This document shows positions 53,741 to 63,074 of a stretch of 64,000 bases of DNA, in pieces. This stretch comes from Carnobacterium divergens DSM 20623 (GTDB lineage: Bacteria; Bacillota; Bacilli; Lactobacillales; Carnobacteriaceae). The DNA is taken from positions 868,001 to 932,000 of the forward strand of contig NZ_JQLO01000001.1 of NCBI RefSeq assembly GCF_000744255.1, written 5' to 3'. The notes beneath the pieces are model-generated. The model saw nothing but the letters and a program-made list of their open reading frames with translations, did not search any database and was not told the DNA's origin. A program made the translations under genes and the position numbers. Numbering within the stretch: the stretch's first letter is position 1; each line of letters starts with the position of its first letter.

Positions 53741-55819
53741 GTGGCCTATAAATATTTGGTGATTGTTGAATCACCTGCAAAAGCAAAAACTATTGAAAAA
53801 TACCTAGGGAAAAATTATAAAGTAGTCGCTAGTCTAGGACATATTAGAGATCTTCCAAAAAGTAAAATGGGTGTTGACGTTGAAAATAACTATGAACCTC
53901 ACTATATCTCAATTCGAGGTAAAGGTGACTTAATTAAGGAATTAAAAAAGTTTGCTAAAAAAGCAGACAAAGTTTATCTCGCAGCCGATCCAGATAGAGA
54001 AGGGGAAGCTATCGCATGGCACCTTTCACACTTACTGAATCTGGATATTGAAGATAAAAATAGAGTGGTTTTCAATGAAATTACTAAAGAGGCTGTTAAA
54101 GAAGCATTTAAAGAACCTCGTTCGATTAATATGGATTTAGTCGATTCACAACAAGCTAGACGTATCTTAGATCGATTAGTAGGTTATACAATCAGCCCTA
54201 TTTTATGGAAAAAAGTAAAAAAAGGACTTAGTGCAGGTCGCGTTCAATCCGTTGCATTAAAATTGATTATTGACCGTGAAAAAGAAATTATCGCTTTTAA
54301 ACCAGAAGAGTACTGGACGATTGGTGGAAATTTCAAAAAAGGAACGAAAAAGTTTAAAGCGAATTTTTATGGCTTAAAAAACAAAAAAGTAGCCTTGAAA
54401 AATACTGAAGAAGTACAAGAAGTTATTAAAAGATTAGATGGTCCTGATTTTGAAGTTACTAATGTTACAAAAAAAGAACGCAAACGAAATGCAGCTCTTC
54501 CTTTTACAACAAGTAGCTTACAACAAGAAGCTGCACGTAAATTAAACTTTAGAACAAGAAAAACGATGATGGTTGCCCAACAATTATACGAAGGAATTTC
54601 ACTTGGACGTGGCGGTGCAGTTGGTTTGATTACTTATATGAGAACCGATTCAACTCGAATTGCAGATAGCGCTAAAGCTGAAGCAGCTGAATTTATCGTA
54701 AAAGAATATGGTGAGGAATATTCTGCAACCAAATTTAAAAAATCAAAAAATGCTCAAGGTGCGCAAGATGCCCATGAAGCGATTCGTCCTTCAAGTGTGC
54801 TTAGAACACCTACAGAATTAGAAAAGCATCTATCAAAAGATCAATTAAAACTTTATAAGTTAATTTGGTCGCGATTTGTAGCTAGTCAAATGACACCAGC
54901 AGTTTTTGACACAATGAAAGTTGATTTGGTTCAAAATGATGTCTTATTTAGAGCAAATGGTCAAAAAATTAAATTTGCAGGATTCACTAAAGTTTATATT
55001 GAAGGCAATGACGAAGGTAAAGAAGAAAAGGACAATATTCTTCCTGAGATGGAAAAAGGGGATACTGTTAAATCAGTTGATATTGAACCTAAACAACACT
55101 TTACTCAACCACCTGCTCGTTTTACTGAAGCAACCTTAATTCGTTCTCTTGAAGAAAATGGCGTAGGGAGACCTTCCACATATGCACCTACATTAGAGAC
55201 GATTCAACGTCGCTACTATGTAAAATTACAAAGCAAACGTTTTGAGCCAACAGAACTAGGCGATATCGTAAATACCATGATTGTGGAGTTTTTCCCACAA
55301 ATTGTTGACATTCATTTCACTGCTGAAATGGAACAACAGCTTGATCATGTGGAAGAAGGCAAAGAAAACTGGGTTGGCGTAATTGATCGATTCTATAAAC
55401 CTTTTGCGATTGAAGTTGAAAAAGCAGAAGAAGGAATTGAAAAAATTCAAATCAAAGATGAGCCAGCAGGATTTGATTGTGAATTATGTGGCCATCCGAT
55501 GGTAATCAAATTAGGCAGATACGGTAAATTTTATGCTTGTAGTAATTTTCCTGAATGTCGAAATACAAAAGCCATTGTAAAAGAAATTGGCGTAACATGC
55601 CCTACTTGTAAAAAGGGTAATGTCATTGAGCGTAAATCGAAGAAAAATCGTTTGTTCTATGGGTGTGACAAGTACCCAGAGTGCGAATTTGTATCATGGG
55701 ATAAACCAGTTGGACGCGATTGTCCTAAATGTGAGCATTATTTAGTTGAGAAAAAATTAAAAGGCGGCAAACAAGTTGTTTGTAGCAATTGTGATTACCA
55801 AGAAGCGGTTCAAAAATAA
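53741..55819 (+). CDS. topA: DNA topoisomerase I
   Basis: TopA relaxes negative supercoils. The 692-residue type IA enzyme has the TOPRIM domain ([31 protein letters not shown]), the active Tyr in [12 protein letters not shown], and three C-terminal zinc-ribbon repeats with Cys4 (CELCGHPM and [15 protein letters not shown] and [15 protein letters not shown] and CSNC). GTG start with AAAGGAGC upstream at 53727-53734. Its own promoter lies in the 222-base AT-rich gap after dprA, where I see no other feature. Confidence 0.97.
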   Translation: MAYKYLVIVESPAKAKTIEKYLGKNYKVVASLGHIRDLPKSKMGVDVENNYEPHYISIRGKGDLIKELKKFAKKADKVYLAADPDREGEAIAWHLSHLLNLDIEDKNRVVFNEITKEAVKEAFKEPRSINMDLVDSQQARRILDRLVGYTISPILWKKVKKGLSAGRVQSVALKLIIDREKEIIAFKPEEYWTIGGNFKKGTKKFKANFYGLKNKKVALKNTEEVQEVIKRLDGPDFEVTNVTKKERKRNAALPFTTSSLQQEAARKLNFRTRKTMMVAQQLYEGISLGRGGAVGLITYMRTDSTRIADSAKAEAAEFIVKEYGEEYSATKFKKSKNAQGAQDAHEAIRPSSVLRTPTELEKHLSKDQLKLYKLIWSRFVASQMTPAVFDTMKVDLVQNDVLFRANGQKIKFAGFTKVYIEGNDEGKEEKDNILPEMEKGDTVKSVDIEPKQHFTQPPARFTEATLIRSLEENGVGRPSTYAPTLETIQRRYYVKLQSKRFEPTELGDIVNTMIVEFFPQIVDIHFTAEMEQQLDHVEEGKENWVGVIDRFYKPFAIEVEKAEEGIEKIQIKDEPAGFDCELCGHPMVIKLGRYGKFYACSNFPECRNTKAIVKEIGVTCPTCKKGNVIERKSKKNRLFYGCDKYPECEFVSWDKPVGRDCPKCEHYLVEKKLKGGKQVVCSNCDYQEAVQK

Positions 55820-55830
55820 TTTATTTAGGG

Positions 55831-55863
55831 AAAAAAGAAGTTTTTGCTTCTTTTTTTCTTTAA
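55831..55863 (+). terminator. Terminator after topA
   Basis: AAAAAAGAAG pairs with CTTCTTTTTT around TTTTTG, followed by TCTTT. Confidence 0.8.
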
Positions 55864-55899
55864 TCTTTTAATGGAATAAGATGAAAGAAGGTAATATTA

Positions 55900-57222
55900 T
55901 TGGTTGAAACAAGTTTTGTAAACGTTATCGGAGCCGGATTAGCAGGAAGTGAGGCGGCTTTTCAGATTGCTGAAAGAGGAATTGAGGTTCATCTTTATGA
56001 AATGCGTCCAGTAAAAAATACAGAAGCTCATCATACGTCAGATTTTGCTGAGTTAGTTTGTAGCAACTCATTGAGAGCGAACCAGCTAACGAATGCAGCG
56101 GGTTTATTAAAAGAAGAGATGCGACAATTTAATTCGCTTATCATTAGTGAAGCAGATCAAAATGCAATTCCTGCAGGCGGAGCATTAGCTGTTGATCGAG
56201 ATAAATTTTCGCAAGGTGTAACGGAAAGAATTAAAAAGCATCCATTGATAAAAATTTTTTCTGAGGAAATCAAAACATTACCGAAGGGACCGACTGTTGT
56301 TGCAACAGGCCCGTTAACATCTGTTGCTCTAGCAAAAGAGATTGCAGAATTTACCGAATCAGATGGACTCTATTTCTATGATGCGGCTGCACCAATTATT
56401 GATAAAAATAGCATTGATTTTGATAAAGTATATTTAAAGTCCAGATATGATAACGGTGAGGCTGCCTATTTAAATTGTCCAATGAATGAAGAAGAGTTTA
56501 ATCGCTTTTATGATGAATTAATTGGAGCTGAAGTAGCACCGTTAAAATCGTTTGAAAAGGAAAAATTCTTTGAAGGCTGTATGCCTGTTGAAGTGATGGC
56601 CAAACGTGGACGTAAGACATTGCTATTTGGCCCGTTAAAACCCGTTGGCTTAGAAGATCCTAAGACAGATAAGCGGCCATTTGCAGTTGTACAATTACGG
56701 CAAGATAATGCGGCAGGGTCTCTTTATAATTTAGTTGGTTTCCAGACGCATTTAAAATGGGGAGAGCAAAAACGGATTTTGCAATTGATTCCAGGTTTAG
56801 AACAAGCCGAAATTGTTCGATATGGAGTTATGCATCGAAATACGTTTATTAAATCTCCTGACTTATTAAAAGCAACCTATCAGTCAAAAAAACGTTCAGA
56901 TTTGTTTTTTGCTGGACAAATGACCGGCGTAGAAGGATATGTAGAAAGTGCCGCAAGTGGTTTAATTGCGGGAATGAATGCAGCTAAGCTAGTTTTAGGA
57001 GAAGAATTAGTAACTTTTCCTATAGAAACTACGCTTGGCAGTATGGCTTATTATATTACCCATGCCGATAGCAACTATTTTCAACCAATGAATGCAAATT
57101 TTGGTTTGTTTCCACCCTTACCAGAAAAAATTAGAGATAAAAAACTTCGAAATGAAGCGTATGCAAATCGGGCATTAGAAAGTATTTTAAATTTAAAGAA
57201 AATTCTCTCAATAGAGGTCTGA
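55900..57222 (+). CDS. trmFO: tRNA (uracil-54-C5) methyltransferase, folate/FAD-dependent TrmFO
   Basis: TrmFO makes m5U54 in tRNA with methylene-THF and FAD. The 440-residue protein has the FAD site [52 protein letters not shown] with the active Cys, [15 protein letters not shown], and [19 protein letters not shown] start with AAGAAGG 8 bases upstream. As in B. subtilis (gid) it precedes the codV operon; its likely terminator overlaps the next gene's ribosome binding site. Confidence 0.96.
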   Translation: MVETSFVNVIGAGLAGSEAAFQIAERGIEVHLYEMRPVKNTEAHHTSDFAELVCSNSLRANQLTNAAGLLKEEMRQFNSLIISEADQNAIPAGGALAVDRDKFSQGVTERIKKHPLIKIFSEEIKTLPKGPTVVATGPLTSVALAKEIAEFTESDGLYFYDAAAPIIDKNSIDFDKVYLKSRYDNGEAAYLNCPMNEEEFNRFYDELIGAEVAPLKSFEKEKFFEGCMPVEVMAKRGRKTLLFGPLKPVGLEDPKTDKRPFAVVQLRQDNAAGSLYNLVGFQTHLKWGEQKRILQLIPGLEQAEIVRYGVMHRNTFIKSPDLLKATYQSKKRSDLFFAGQMTGVEGYVESAASGLIAGMNAAKLVLGEELVTFPIETTLGSMAYYITHADSNYFQPMNANFGLFPPLPEKIRDKKLRNEAYANRALESILNLKKILSIEV

Positions 57223-57230
57223 ATAGATTG

Positions 57231-57288
57231 AATTCTCTTTGTTGATATGATAAAGTATCTTTGTCGTATCAACAGGGGGGATTTTTTT
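57231..57288 (+). terminator. Terminator-like hairpin covering the xerC ribosome binding site
   Basis: Bases 57231-57255 (AATTCTCTTT then GTTGATATGATAAAG) pair continuously with 57259-57283 (CTTTGTCGTATCAAC then AGGGGGGATT), about 25 pairs with several G-U, around loop TAT. The right arm holds the Shine-Dalgarno AGGGGGG (57274-57280). It is followed by T residues up to 57288, which include the first two bases of the xerC start TTG at 57287. It looks like the trmFO terminator but may also gate xerC-hslVU-codY. Confidence 0.65.
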
Positions 57289-58186
57289 GGATGAGTCACA
57301 ATGGATTTCTATTTTTTTACAGTATTTAATGATTGAAAGACATTACTCTGAATTAACAAAAAAAGCCTATGAAGAAGATATTCTAGAGTTTAAAAAATTT
57401 CTTGAAGAAACTGGTGAAGCTTCTTTCAAAGCAGTTACGCTTTCTGACGTTCGAATTTATTTAGGTTTATTAAATGAAAAACAATTAAGTCGCAACTCAG
57501 TTTCAAGAAAAATATCAAGTATGCGAGCGTTCTATCAATTTTTATTGAAAGACCAACTAGTAGAAGACAATCCTTTTTCATATATTCATTTGAAAAAAAA
57601 ATCACTAAGATTGCCACGCTTTTTTTATGAAAAGGAAATGGAAGCCCTGTTTACAGCCGTAAAAGGAGATAGACTGTTAGATTTTCGGAATGAAGCTTTA
57701 TTAGAAGTATTGTATGGTACTGGTATTCGAGTTAGTGAGTGTAGCAATATCCAAATCAAAGACTTAGATTTTGAATTAGGGGTGCTGCTAGTTCATGGGA
57801 AAGGCAACAAAGAACGTTACGTTCCATTTGGGCATTATGCAGCAATTGCGATTAAAGAGTACCTTGAAAAATGCCGAACACCTTTAATGACAAAATACCA
57901 TAAAGAACATCCCTATTTATTTGTAAATCATTATGGCGATCAGATAACGCCAACTGGAATTGAATATGTATTAAACCAAGTAATAAAAAAAAGCAGTTTA
58001 ACCTCTAATATTCATCCTCACATGTTGCGCCATACATTTGCTACTCATTTATTGAATAATGGTGCAGATATGCGAACTGTTCAGGAATTATTAGGTCATG
58101 CAAGTCTTTCTTCGACACAAATTTATGCTCATGTAACGAAAGAGCATTTACAAAAAAATTACCGACAATTTCATCCAAGAGCGTAA
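57287..58186 (+). CDS. xerC: Tyrosine recombinase XerC/CodV
   Basis: This is a site-specific recombinase of 299 residues that resolves chromosome dimers at dif with XerD. N-terminal SAM-like domain ([19 protein letters not shown]), then catalytic residues Arg in [41 protein letters not shown] with Tyr. All six active residues are present. TTG 57287 matches the family N-terminus; the ATG 4 bases on is out of frame. It heads the operon with hslV, hslU and codY, and its ribosome binding site is in a hairpin. Confidence 0.94.
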   Translation: MDESQWISIFLQYLMIERHYSELTKKAYEEDILEFKKFLEETGEASFKAVTLSDVRIYLGLLNEKQLSRNSVSRKISSMRAFYQFLLKDQLVEDNPFSYIHLKKKSLRLPRFFYEKEMEALFTAVKGDRLLDFRNEALLEVLYGTGIRVSECSNIQIKDLDFELGVLLVHGKGNKERYVPFGHYAAIAIKEYLEKCRTPLMTKYHKEHPYLFVNHYGDQITPTGIEYVLNQVIKKSSLTSNIHPHMLRHTFATHLLNNGADMRTVQELLGHASLSSTQIYAHVTKEHLQKNYRQFHPRA

Positions 58187-58224
58187 TGCTTTAAGAAGAA
58201 ATGAATTAATAGGAGGAATAAACA

Positions 58225-58767
58225 ATGACAACAACTTTTCACGCAACAACGATTTTTGCAGTGAGTCATAACGGGGAATGTGCAATGGCTGGCGATGGTC
58301 AGGTAACGATGGGAGAATCTGTTATCATGAAAGGCACAGCACGTAAAGTTCGTCGTATTTATAACGGTGAAGTGCTAGTTGGATTTGCTGGAAGTGTAGC
58401 AGATGCTTTTACATTAGAAGAAAAATTTGAAGCTAAATTAAATGAATACAAAGGCAATTTAAAACGAGCTGCAGTAGAGCTAGCTCAAGAATGGCGTACA
58501 GATCGTGCAATGCAAAAACTTGAAGCATTATTAATTGTCATGAATAAAGATGAAATGCTAATGGTGAGTGGCGGTGGTGAAGTGATTGAACCGGATGATG
58601 GTATCTTAGCGATTGGCTCTGGTGGGAATTATGCACTTTCAGCAGGCCGAGCATTAAAAAAACACGGTCAACATTTAAGTGCAAGTGAAATTGCCAAAGA
58701 GAGCTTAACGGTAGCAGCAGATATCTGTGTCTTTACCAATCATAATATTATCGTGGAAAAACTTTAA
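58225..58767 (+). CDS. hslV: HslV protease subunit (ClpQ/CodW)
   Basis: HslV is the peptidase of the HslVU proteasome-like complex. The 180-residue protein matches the family ([44 protein letters not shown]). The N-terminus is [11 protein letters not shown]: the internal ATTI matches the usual catalytic Thr-Thr, but in Bacillus CodW the residue after the initiator Met (Ser) is reported to act; here this residue is Thr. AGGAGG at 58211-58216 fits the ATG. It lies 15 bases before hslU. Confidence 0.95.
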   Translation: MTTTFHATTIFAVSHNGECAMAGDGQVTMGESVIMKGTARKVRRIYNGEVLVGFAGSVADAFTLEEKFEAKLNEYKGNLKRAAVELAQEWRTDRAMQKLEALLIVMNKDEMLMVSGGGEVIEPDDGILAIGSGGNYALSAGRALKKHGQHLSASEIAKESLTVAADICVFTNHNIIVEKL

Positions 58768-58782
58768 AAGGAAGTGTCTACA

Positions 58783-60201
58783 ATGAATACAACTATTAAT
58801 ATGACTCCTAGAGAAATCGTTCAAGAACTTGATAAATACATTATTGGACAAAATGAAGCTAAAAAATCGGTTGCGGTAGCTTTACGTAATCGTTACCGTC
58901 GCCTACAGTTAGAAGAAGAAATGCAACAAGAAATTACGCCCAAAAATATGTTAATGATTGGGCCTACTGGCGTAGGTAAAACGGAAATTGCACGTCGTTT
59001 AGCAAAAATCGTCAATGCGCCTTTTATCAAAGTAGAAGCAACAAAATTTACTGAAGTAGGCTATGTTGGACGTGATGTGGAATCGATGGTTCGTGATTTA
59101 GTTGAAGTTAGTATCCAAATTGTTCAAAAGCAACAATATTCAAATGTCTATTCACAAGCTGAAAAACGCGCAATTGATCGTGTAGCCAAATTACTTGTTC
59201 CAGGAATTAAAAAGGAAAAGAAAAAGGCTGCTAATTTAAATCCTTTTGAAAATATGTTTCAAAATATGGGTGTTGATATGGCTCAATTTAATCAAGAAGA
59301 GGTCGAGGAAGAAGTGACCGAAACGATTTCATCAAATCGTGAAACAATGAAGCAACAAATTCGGGATGGCTTGCTAGATCAAAGAGAATTAACAATTGAA
59401 GTGAATGAGAGTAAAAAACCGGTCAATTCTCCTATGGGAGCTGGCCTTGAACAAATGGGGATTGATTTGAATGATACCTTAGGAGCCTTAACTCCAAAAC
59501 GCAAAATCAAACGGACAGTGACTGTTCAAGAAGCAATTAAAATCTTTATCCAAGAAGAATCTGAAAAGCTCGTTAACCCAGAAGACATTCATTCACAAGC
59601 CATTAAACTTGCTCAAAATACAGGGATTATCTTTATTGATGAAATTGATAAAATAACTTCTAAAGCAAGTCAGTCTGGAGAAGTCTCTCGTGAAGGTGTG
59701 CAGCGCGATATTTTACCAATTGTCGAAGGATCACAAGTCAACACAAAATATGGCACAATCCAAACAGATCATATTCTATTTATTGCTTCAGGTGCGTTCC
59801 ACGTTTCTAAACCAAGTGACTTGATTCCAGAATTGCAAGGACGTTTTCCAATTCGTGTAGAACTGAATGATTTAGATGCAAGTGATTTTGTTAAGATTTT
59901 AACAGAACCTAATAACGCATTGATTAAACAATACATTGCAATGCTTGGAACGGAAAATATCAAAGTAACCTTTACCTTTGAAGCGATTGAGCGTTTAGCA
60001 GAGATTGCCTTTAAGGTGAATCACGAAACCGATAATATTGGCGCACGCCGTCTGCATACAATTTTAGAAAAATTATTAGAAGATTTATTATTTGAAGCTC
60101 CAGATATGCATATGGGAGAAATTACAATTACAGAAAACTATGTGAACGATAAAATTGACTATATTGTCCAAGATAAAGACTTAAGTCGTTATATCTTATA
60201 A
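58783..60201 (+). CDS. hslU: HslU ATPase subunit (ClpY/CodX)
   Basis: HslU is the AAA+ unfoldase that feeds HslV. The 472-residue protein has [20 protein letters not shown], Walker [15 protein letters not shown], the pore GYVGRDVE, the inserted I domain (about 120-235), Walker [11 protein letters not shown], sensor GRFPIRVEL and [13 protein letters not shown]. The C-terminus RYIL docks into HslV. ATG 58783 follows AAAAGGAAG by 9 bases; GTG 58774 is too close. Confidence 0.95.
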   Translation: MNTTINMTPREIVQELDKYIIGQNEAKKSVAVALRNRYRRLQLEEEMQQEITPKNMLMIGPTGVGKTEIARRLAKIVNAPFIKVEATKFTEVGYVGRDVESMVRDLVEVSIQIVQKQQYSNVYSQAEKRAIDRVAKLLVPGIKKEKKKAANLNPFENMFQNMGVDMAQFNQEEVEEEVTETISSNRETMKQQIRDGLLDQRELTIEVNESKKPVNSPMGAGLEQMGIDLNDTLGALTPKRKIKRTVTVQEAIKIFIQEESEKLVNPEDIHSQAIKLAQNTGIIFIDEIDKITSKASQSGEVSREGVQRDILPIVEGSQVNTKYGTIQTDHILFIASGAFHVSKPSDLIPELQGRFPIRVELNDLDASDFVKILTEPNNALIKQYIAMLGTENIKVTFTFEAIERLAEIAFKVNHETDNIGARRLHTILEKLLEDLLFEAPDMHMGEITITENYVNDKIDYIVQDKDLSRYIL

Positions 60202-60219
60202 GAGCTGGAGGAAAAACGA

Positions 60220-61017
60220 GTGAACAATTTACTTCTTAAAATGCGTAAAATCAGCAGTATGCTGCAACAAAAAGGCGGTGTAGCGTCGGTTTCTGATCGT
60301 TTGCCATTTAACAATATGGCAGAGATATTAGGAGATACTCTAGATGCGAATACCTACTTGATTAGTGAGAACGGAGTATTACTTGGATACAATGAAAAAC
60401 ACGGGATTAACAATGAGCGAGTGAAACAAATGCTTGTTGATGAAAAATTCCCAGCAGATTATACAGCTAACATGTTAGGTATTACTGAAACAAAATCGAA
60501 TATAGGTGTAGAAAGTGACTATACAGCTTTTCCAATTGAAAATCGTGACCTATTTGCTGAAGGGCTAACAACGATTGTCCCCATTCGTGCTGCTGGCGAA
60601 CGATTAGGAACGATTATATTAGCACGTTTGCATTCGGCGTTTGATGATGGAGATTTAATTTTAGCAGAATACAGTGCAACTGTGGTGGGAATGGAAATTT
60701 TATACCACAAATCAAATCAAATCGAAGAAGAAACAAGAAGTTTGGCGATTGTTCAAATGGCGATTAAAACACTTTCTTATAGTGAACTAAAAGCCGTTAA
60801 AGCCATATTTAATGAACTAGATGGCTTAGAAGGACGTCTAACGGCATCTAGTATTGCTGATAAAATTGGCATCACTCGTTCAGTTATTGTTAACGCATTA
60901 AGAAAACTTGAATCAGGTGGGATTATTGAATCTCGTTCACTTGGAATGAAAGGGACCTATATTCGGGTAAATAATCCAAAATTTATAGAAGCCCTTGCTA
61001 AAGAATCTGTTTATTAA
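60220..61017 (+). CDS. codY: Global nutritional repressor CodY
   Basis: CodY represses amino-acid synthesis and transport, and other stationary-phase genes, when branched-chain amino acids (and GTP in some species) are abundant. The 265-residue protein has the N-terminal GAF sensor domain ([31 protein letters not shown]) and the C-terminal winged helix ([20 protein letters not shown], then [14 protein letters not shown]). GTG start at 60220 with GGAGG 8 bases before. Last gene of the codV operon; terminator follows. Confidence 0.97.
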   Translation: MNNLLLKMRKISSMLQQKGGVASVSDRLPFNNMAEILGDTLDANTYLISENGVLLGYNEKHGINNERVKQMLVDEKFPADYTANMLGITETKSNIGVESDYTAFPIENRDLFAEGLTTIVPIRAAGERLGTIILARLHSAFDDGDLILAEYSATVVGMEILYHKSNQIEEETRSLAIVQMAIKTLSYSELKAVKAIFNELDGLEGRLTASSIADKIGITRSVIVNALRKLESGGIIESRSLGMKGTYIRVNNPKFIEALAKESVY

Positions 61018-61018
61018 A

Positions 61019-61058
61019 CAAAAATGATTTCGATAAAGTTTATCGAAATCATTTTTTA
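61019..61058 (+). terminator. Terminator after codY
   Basis: AAAATGATTTCGATAAA and TTTATCGAAATCATTTT form a perfect stem around G, followed by TTATT. Confidence 0.92.
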
Positions 61059-61154
61059 TTTAAATTTACCTAAAAGCTGAAAATGGTTTCAAATAAAGAG
61101 TTAAACTATGATATAATCAATTTTATTGAATGCATTAAAAGGAGGGAAAGGATT

Positions 61155-62030
61155 ATGATCAAACTTGAAAATGATACATTAACCGTTACTATTTTAACTA
61201 AAGGCGCAGAACTTACCAGTATTAAAAGAAAAGACAACAAGATTGAGTATTTATGGCAAGCAGATCCCAAATACTGGGGGAGACATGCTCCTGTTCTTTT
61301 CCCATTTGTCGGACGTTTAAAAGAAGACCGCTACGAAGTGGCTGGAAAAACATACCCAATGGGTCAGCACGGATTTGCACGAGATTGTGAATTTGAAATA
61401 ATGCATCAAACAGATAGCACCGTGACATTGAAATTATCAGATAGTCCAAGTACTAAAGAGCGCTACCCATATGCGTTTCATTTGCTGATTACGTATACTT
61501 TAACTGGGAATACTGTGACAACAGCCTATCATGTTGAGAATCCAGCTTCTGATGAGCCACTTTATTTTTCAATTGGCGCACATCCTGGATTTAATATTCC
61601 GTTGACAACTGATACGAAGTTTGAAGACTATTATTTTTCTTTTTCACCAAGAAAAACCAGAACAACGATTCCGTTGTCAGGAGCGTATTTAAATACACCA
61701 TGTAAAACATTGGCTCAAACAAATACAGATATTGCTTTGACTCGTAGTTTATTCGATAATGATGCAATGATTTATGAAACGAAAGGTGAAAATATTTTTA
61801 CCATTAAATCTGAAAAAACAGAACATTCTGTAGCTGTTCGATTCGTTGACTTTCCGTATGTGGGCATTTGGTCGCCACCCCAAACGGACGCTCCTTTTGT
61901 TTGCATCGAACCATGGTTTGGAATTGCAGATGATATGAATGCTACCGGCAAGATTGAAGAAAAATTAGGCATTCAAACATTGGCCCCTCAAAAATCATTT
62001 GAAGCAGCTTTTGAAATAACTGTAAATTAA
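61155..62030 (+). CDS. Aldose 1-epimerase family protein (LacX-like)
   Basis: This 291-residue protein has the aldose-mutarotase beta-sandwich: KGAELTSIKRKD, YWGRHAPVLFPFVGRL, GQHGFARDCEFE and the catalytic His of SIGAHPGFNIPL, with Glu in CIEPWFGIAD. It belongs to the LacX group of lactic bacteria rather than classical GalM; its sugar is not known. ATG 61155 is set by GGAGG at 61141-61145; the frame open from 61083 has no family match before it. Single gene. Confidence 0.88.
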   Translation: MIKLENDTLTVTILTKGAELTSIKRKDNKIEYLWQADPKYWGRHAPVLFPFVGRLKEDRYEVAGKTYPMGQHGFARDCEFEIMHQTDSTVTLKLSDSPSTKERYPYAFHLLITYTLTGNTVTTAYHVENPASDEPLYFSIGAHPGFNIPLTTDTKFEDYYFSFSPRKTRTTIPLSGAYLNTPCKTLAQTNTDIALTRSLFDNDAMIYETKGENIFTIKSEKTEHSVAVRFVDFPYVGIWSPPQTDAPFVCIEPWFGIADDMNATGKIEEKLGIQTLAPQKSFEAAFEITVN

Positions 62031-62031
62031 T

Positions 62032-62080
62032 AAAAAACCTCTTATGGATTGAATTGTTCAATCCATAAGAGGTTTTTGCT
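62032..62080. terminator. Bidirectional terminator between epimerase gene and plsY
   Basis: AAAACCTCTTATGGATTGAA and TTCAATCCATAAGAGGTTTT form a perfect 20-bp stem with a 3-base loop and U-runs on both strands. Confidence 0.96.
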
Positions 62081-62690
62081 AGTTTTTAGTTGTTTTCTTA
62101 TAGCCTAAGCCAAAAGGTACTTTATTTTCAGTGCCATTTTTAATGCGCTTAATATTGTCTTTATGACGATACGTAATGAAAAATAATAAAATAAAAGCAA
62201 TGGTTGTTAAAATCCAATCGTGATATACGAGACTAAGTGGGGCAATAATCAACATTCCCAACATACTTGATAGGCTCACCATTCGAGTCAGGTAAATCAG
62301 TGTGACAAATAGGCAAGCGCAGATAATGAAATATTGTGGATTATAAGCTAGCAATGTCCCAGCACTTGTCGCAACGGCTTTGCCACCTTTAAATTCAGCA
62401 AAAATTGGAAATGTATGACCAATAATGGCGCCTAGTCCAATAATCAATGGGTTAATGTCACTATGAAAGAAATAAGGCAAACTTGCAGCCAACGTTCCTT
62501 TTAAAATATCCATCGCTAAAACAATAGTTCCAGCTGTTTTTCCTAAAACACGGTACGTATTCGTTGTTCCAGAATTGCCACTACCAAATTGGCGAATGTC
62601 TTTTTTATAAAATAATTTTCCAATCCAGACACCAGACGGAATCGATCCTAATAAATAGGCGATAACAAACATAATTATGATTTTCAGCAA
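62079..62690 (-). CDS. plsY: Acyl-phosphate glycerol-3-phosphate acyltransferase
   Basis: PlsY transfers the acyl group from acyl-phosphate to glycerol-3-phosphate, the first step of phospholipid synthesis. The 203-residue protein has about five membrane segments and the active motifs [36 protein letters not shown] and [21 protein letters not shown] start (plus 62688-62690) with AAGGAG 9 bases upstream. It is divergent from parE, as in B. subtilis (yneS). Confidence 0.95.
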   Translation of the reverse strand: MLKIIIMFVIAYLLGSIPSGVWIGKLFYKKDIRQFGSGNSGTTNTYRVLGKTAGTIVLAMDILKGTLAASLPYFFHSDINPLIIGLGAIIGHTFPIFAEFKGGKAVATSAGTLLAYNPQYFIICACLFVTLIYLTRMVSLSSMLGMLIIAPLSLVYHDWILTTIAFILLFFITYRHKDNIKRIKNGTENKVPFGLGYKKTTKN

Positions 62691-63074
62691 ATGAATTCGC
62701 TCCTTATAACTTCAAAATATCCTTCACTCGCAATATTTTAGCATTTTAGCGTAGTCTTTACTAGTTAAATTACTGAAATTCACGATTTAGATTTGCTTTT
62801 TTCAAAAGAATGCGTTAGATTAAAGAAGCAGTTCATGTTAGATGAACGTATAAAAACACTGTGCTTTAACCTTATTTAGTAATGTGAATTTAAATCAAAT
62901 TACATAAAAACTGAAAATAAAAGTTTTCTCAAATAAAGCGAACGTATTTTCGATAGTTTAGTAAAAAAGATGATTTTCGCTTTCCATTACTTGAAAGATA
63001 GAGTATCATTGTGTAGATGCGCCAGTTATACAAGTAATATGCGCCTATTTTCTATGGTCTAAGGAGTTTTGAGA
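62691..63074. other. plsY-parE intergenic region with dyads
   Basis: These 384 bases hold no gene that I can support. Visible are GTTCAT-5-ATGAAC (62831-62847) inside a wider TTAAAG/CTTTAA dyad, AAAGCGAA (near 62935) with TTCGCTTT (near 62977-62984), direct ATGCGCC copies at 63017 and 63039, and a candidate parE promoter TTTCCA (62981-62986), 17 bases, TATCAT (63004-63009). AAGGAG at 63061-63066 serves parE. Confidence 0.5.

Noticed and set aside
62831-62847. Possible SOS (DinR/LexA) box
   Set aside because: The half-sites are GTTC..GAAC, the reverse of the required GAAC..GTTC order.
63017-63045. Direct ATGCGCC repeats as an attachment site
   Set aside because: Only 7 bases, with no integrase or mobile genes nearby; xerC at 57287 is the chromosomal type.
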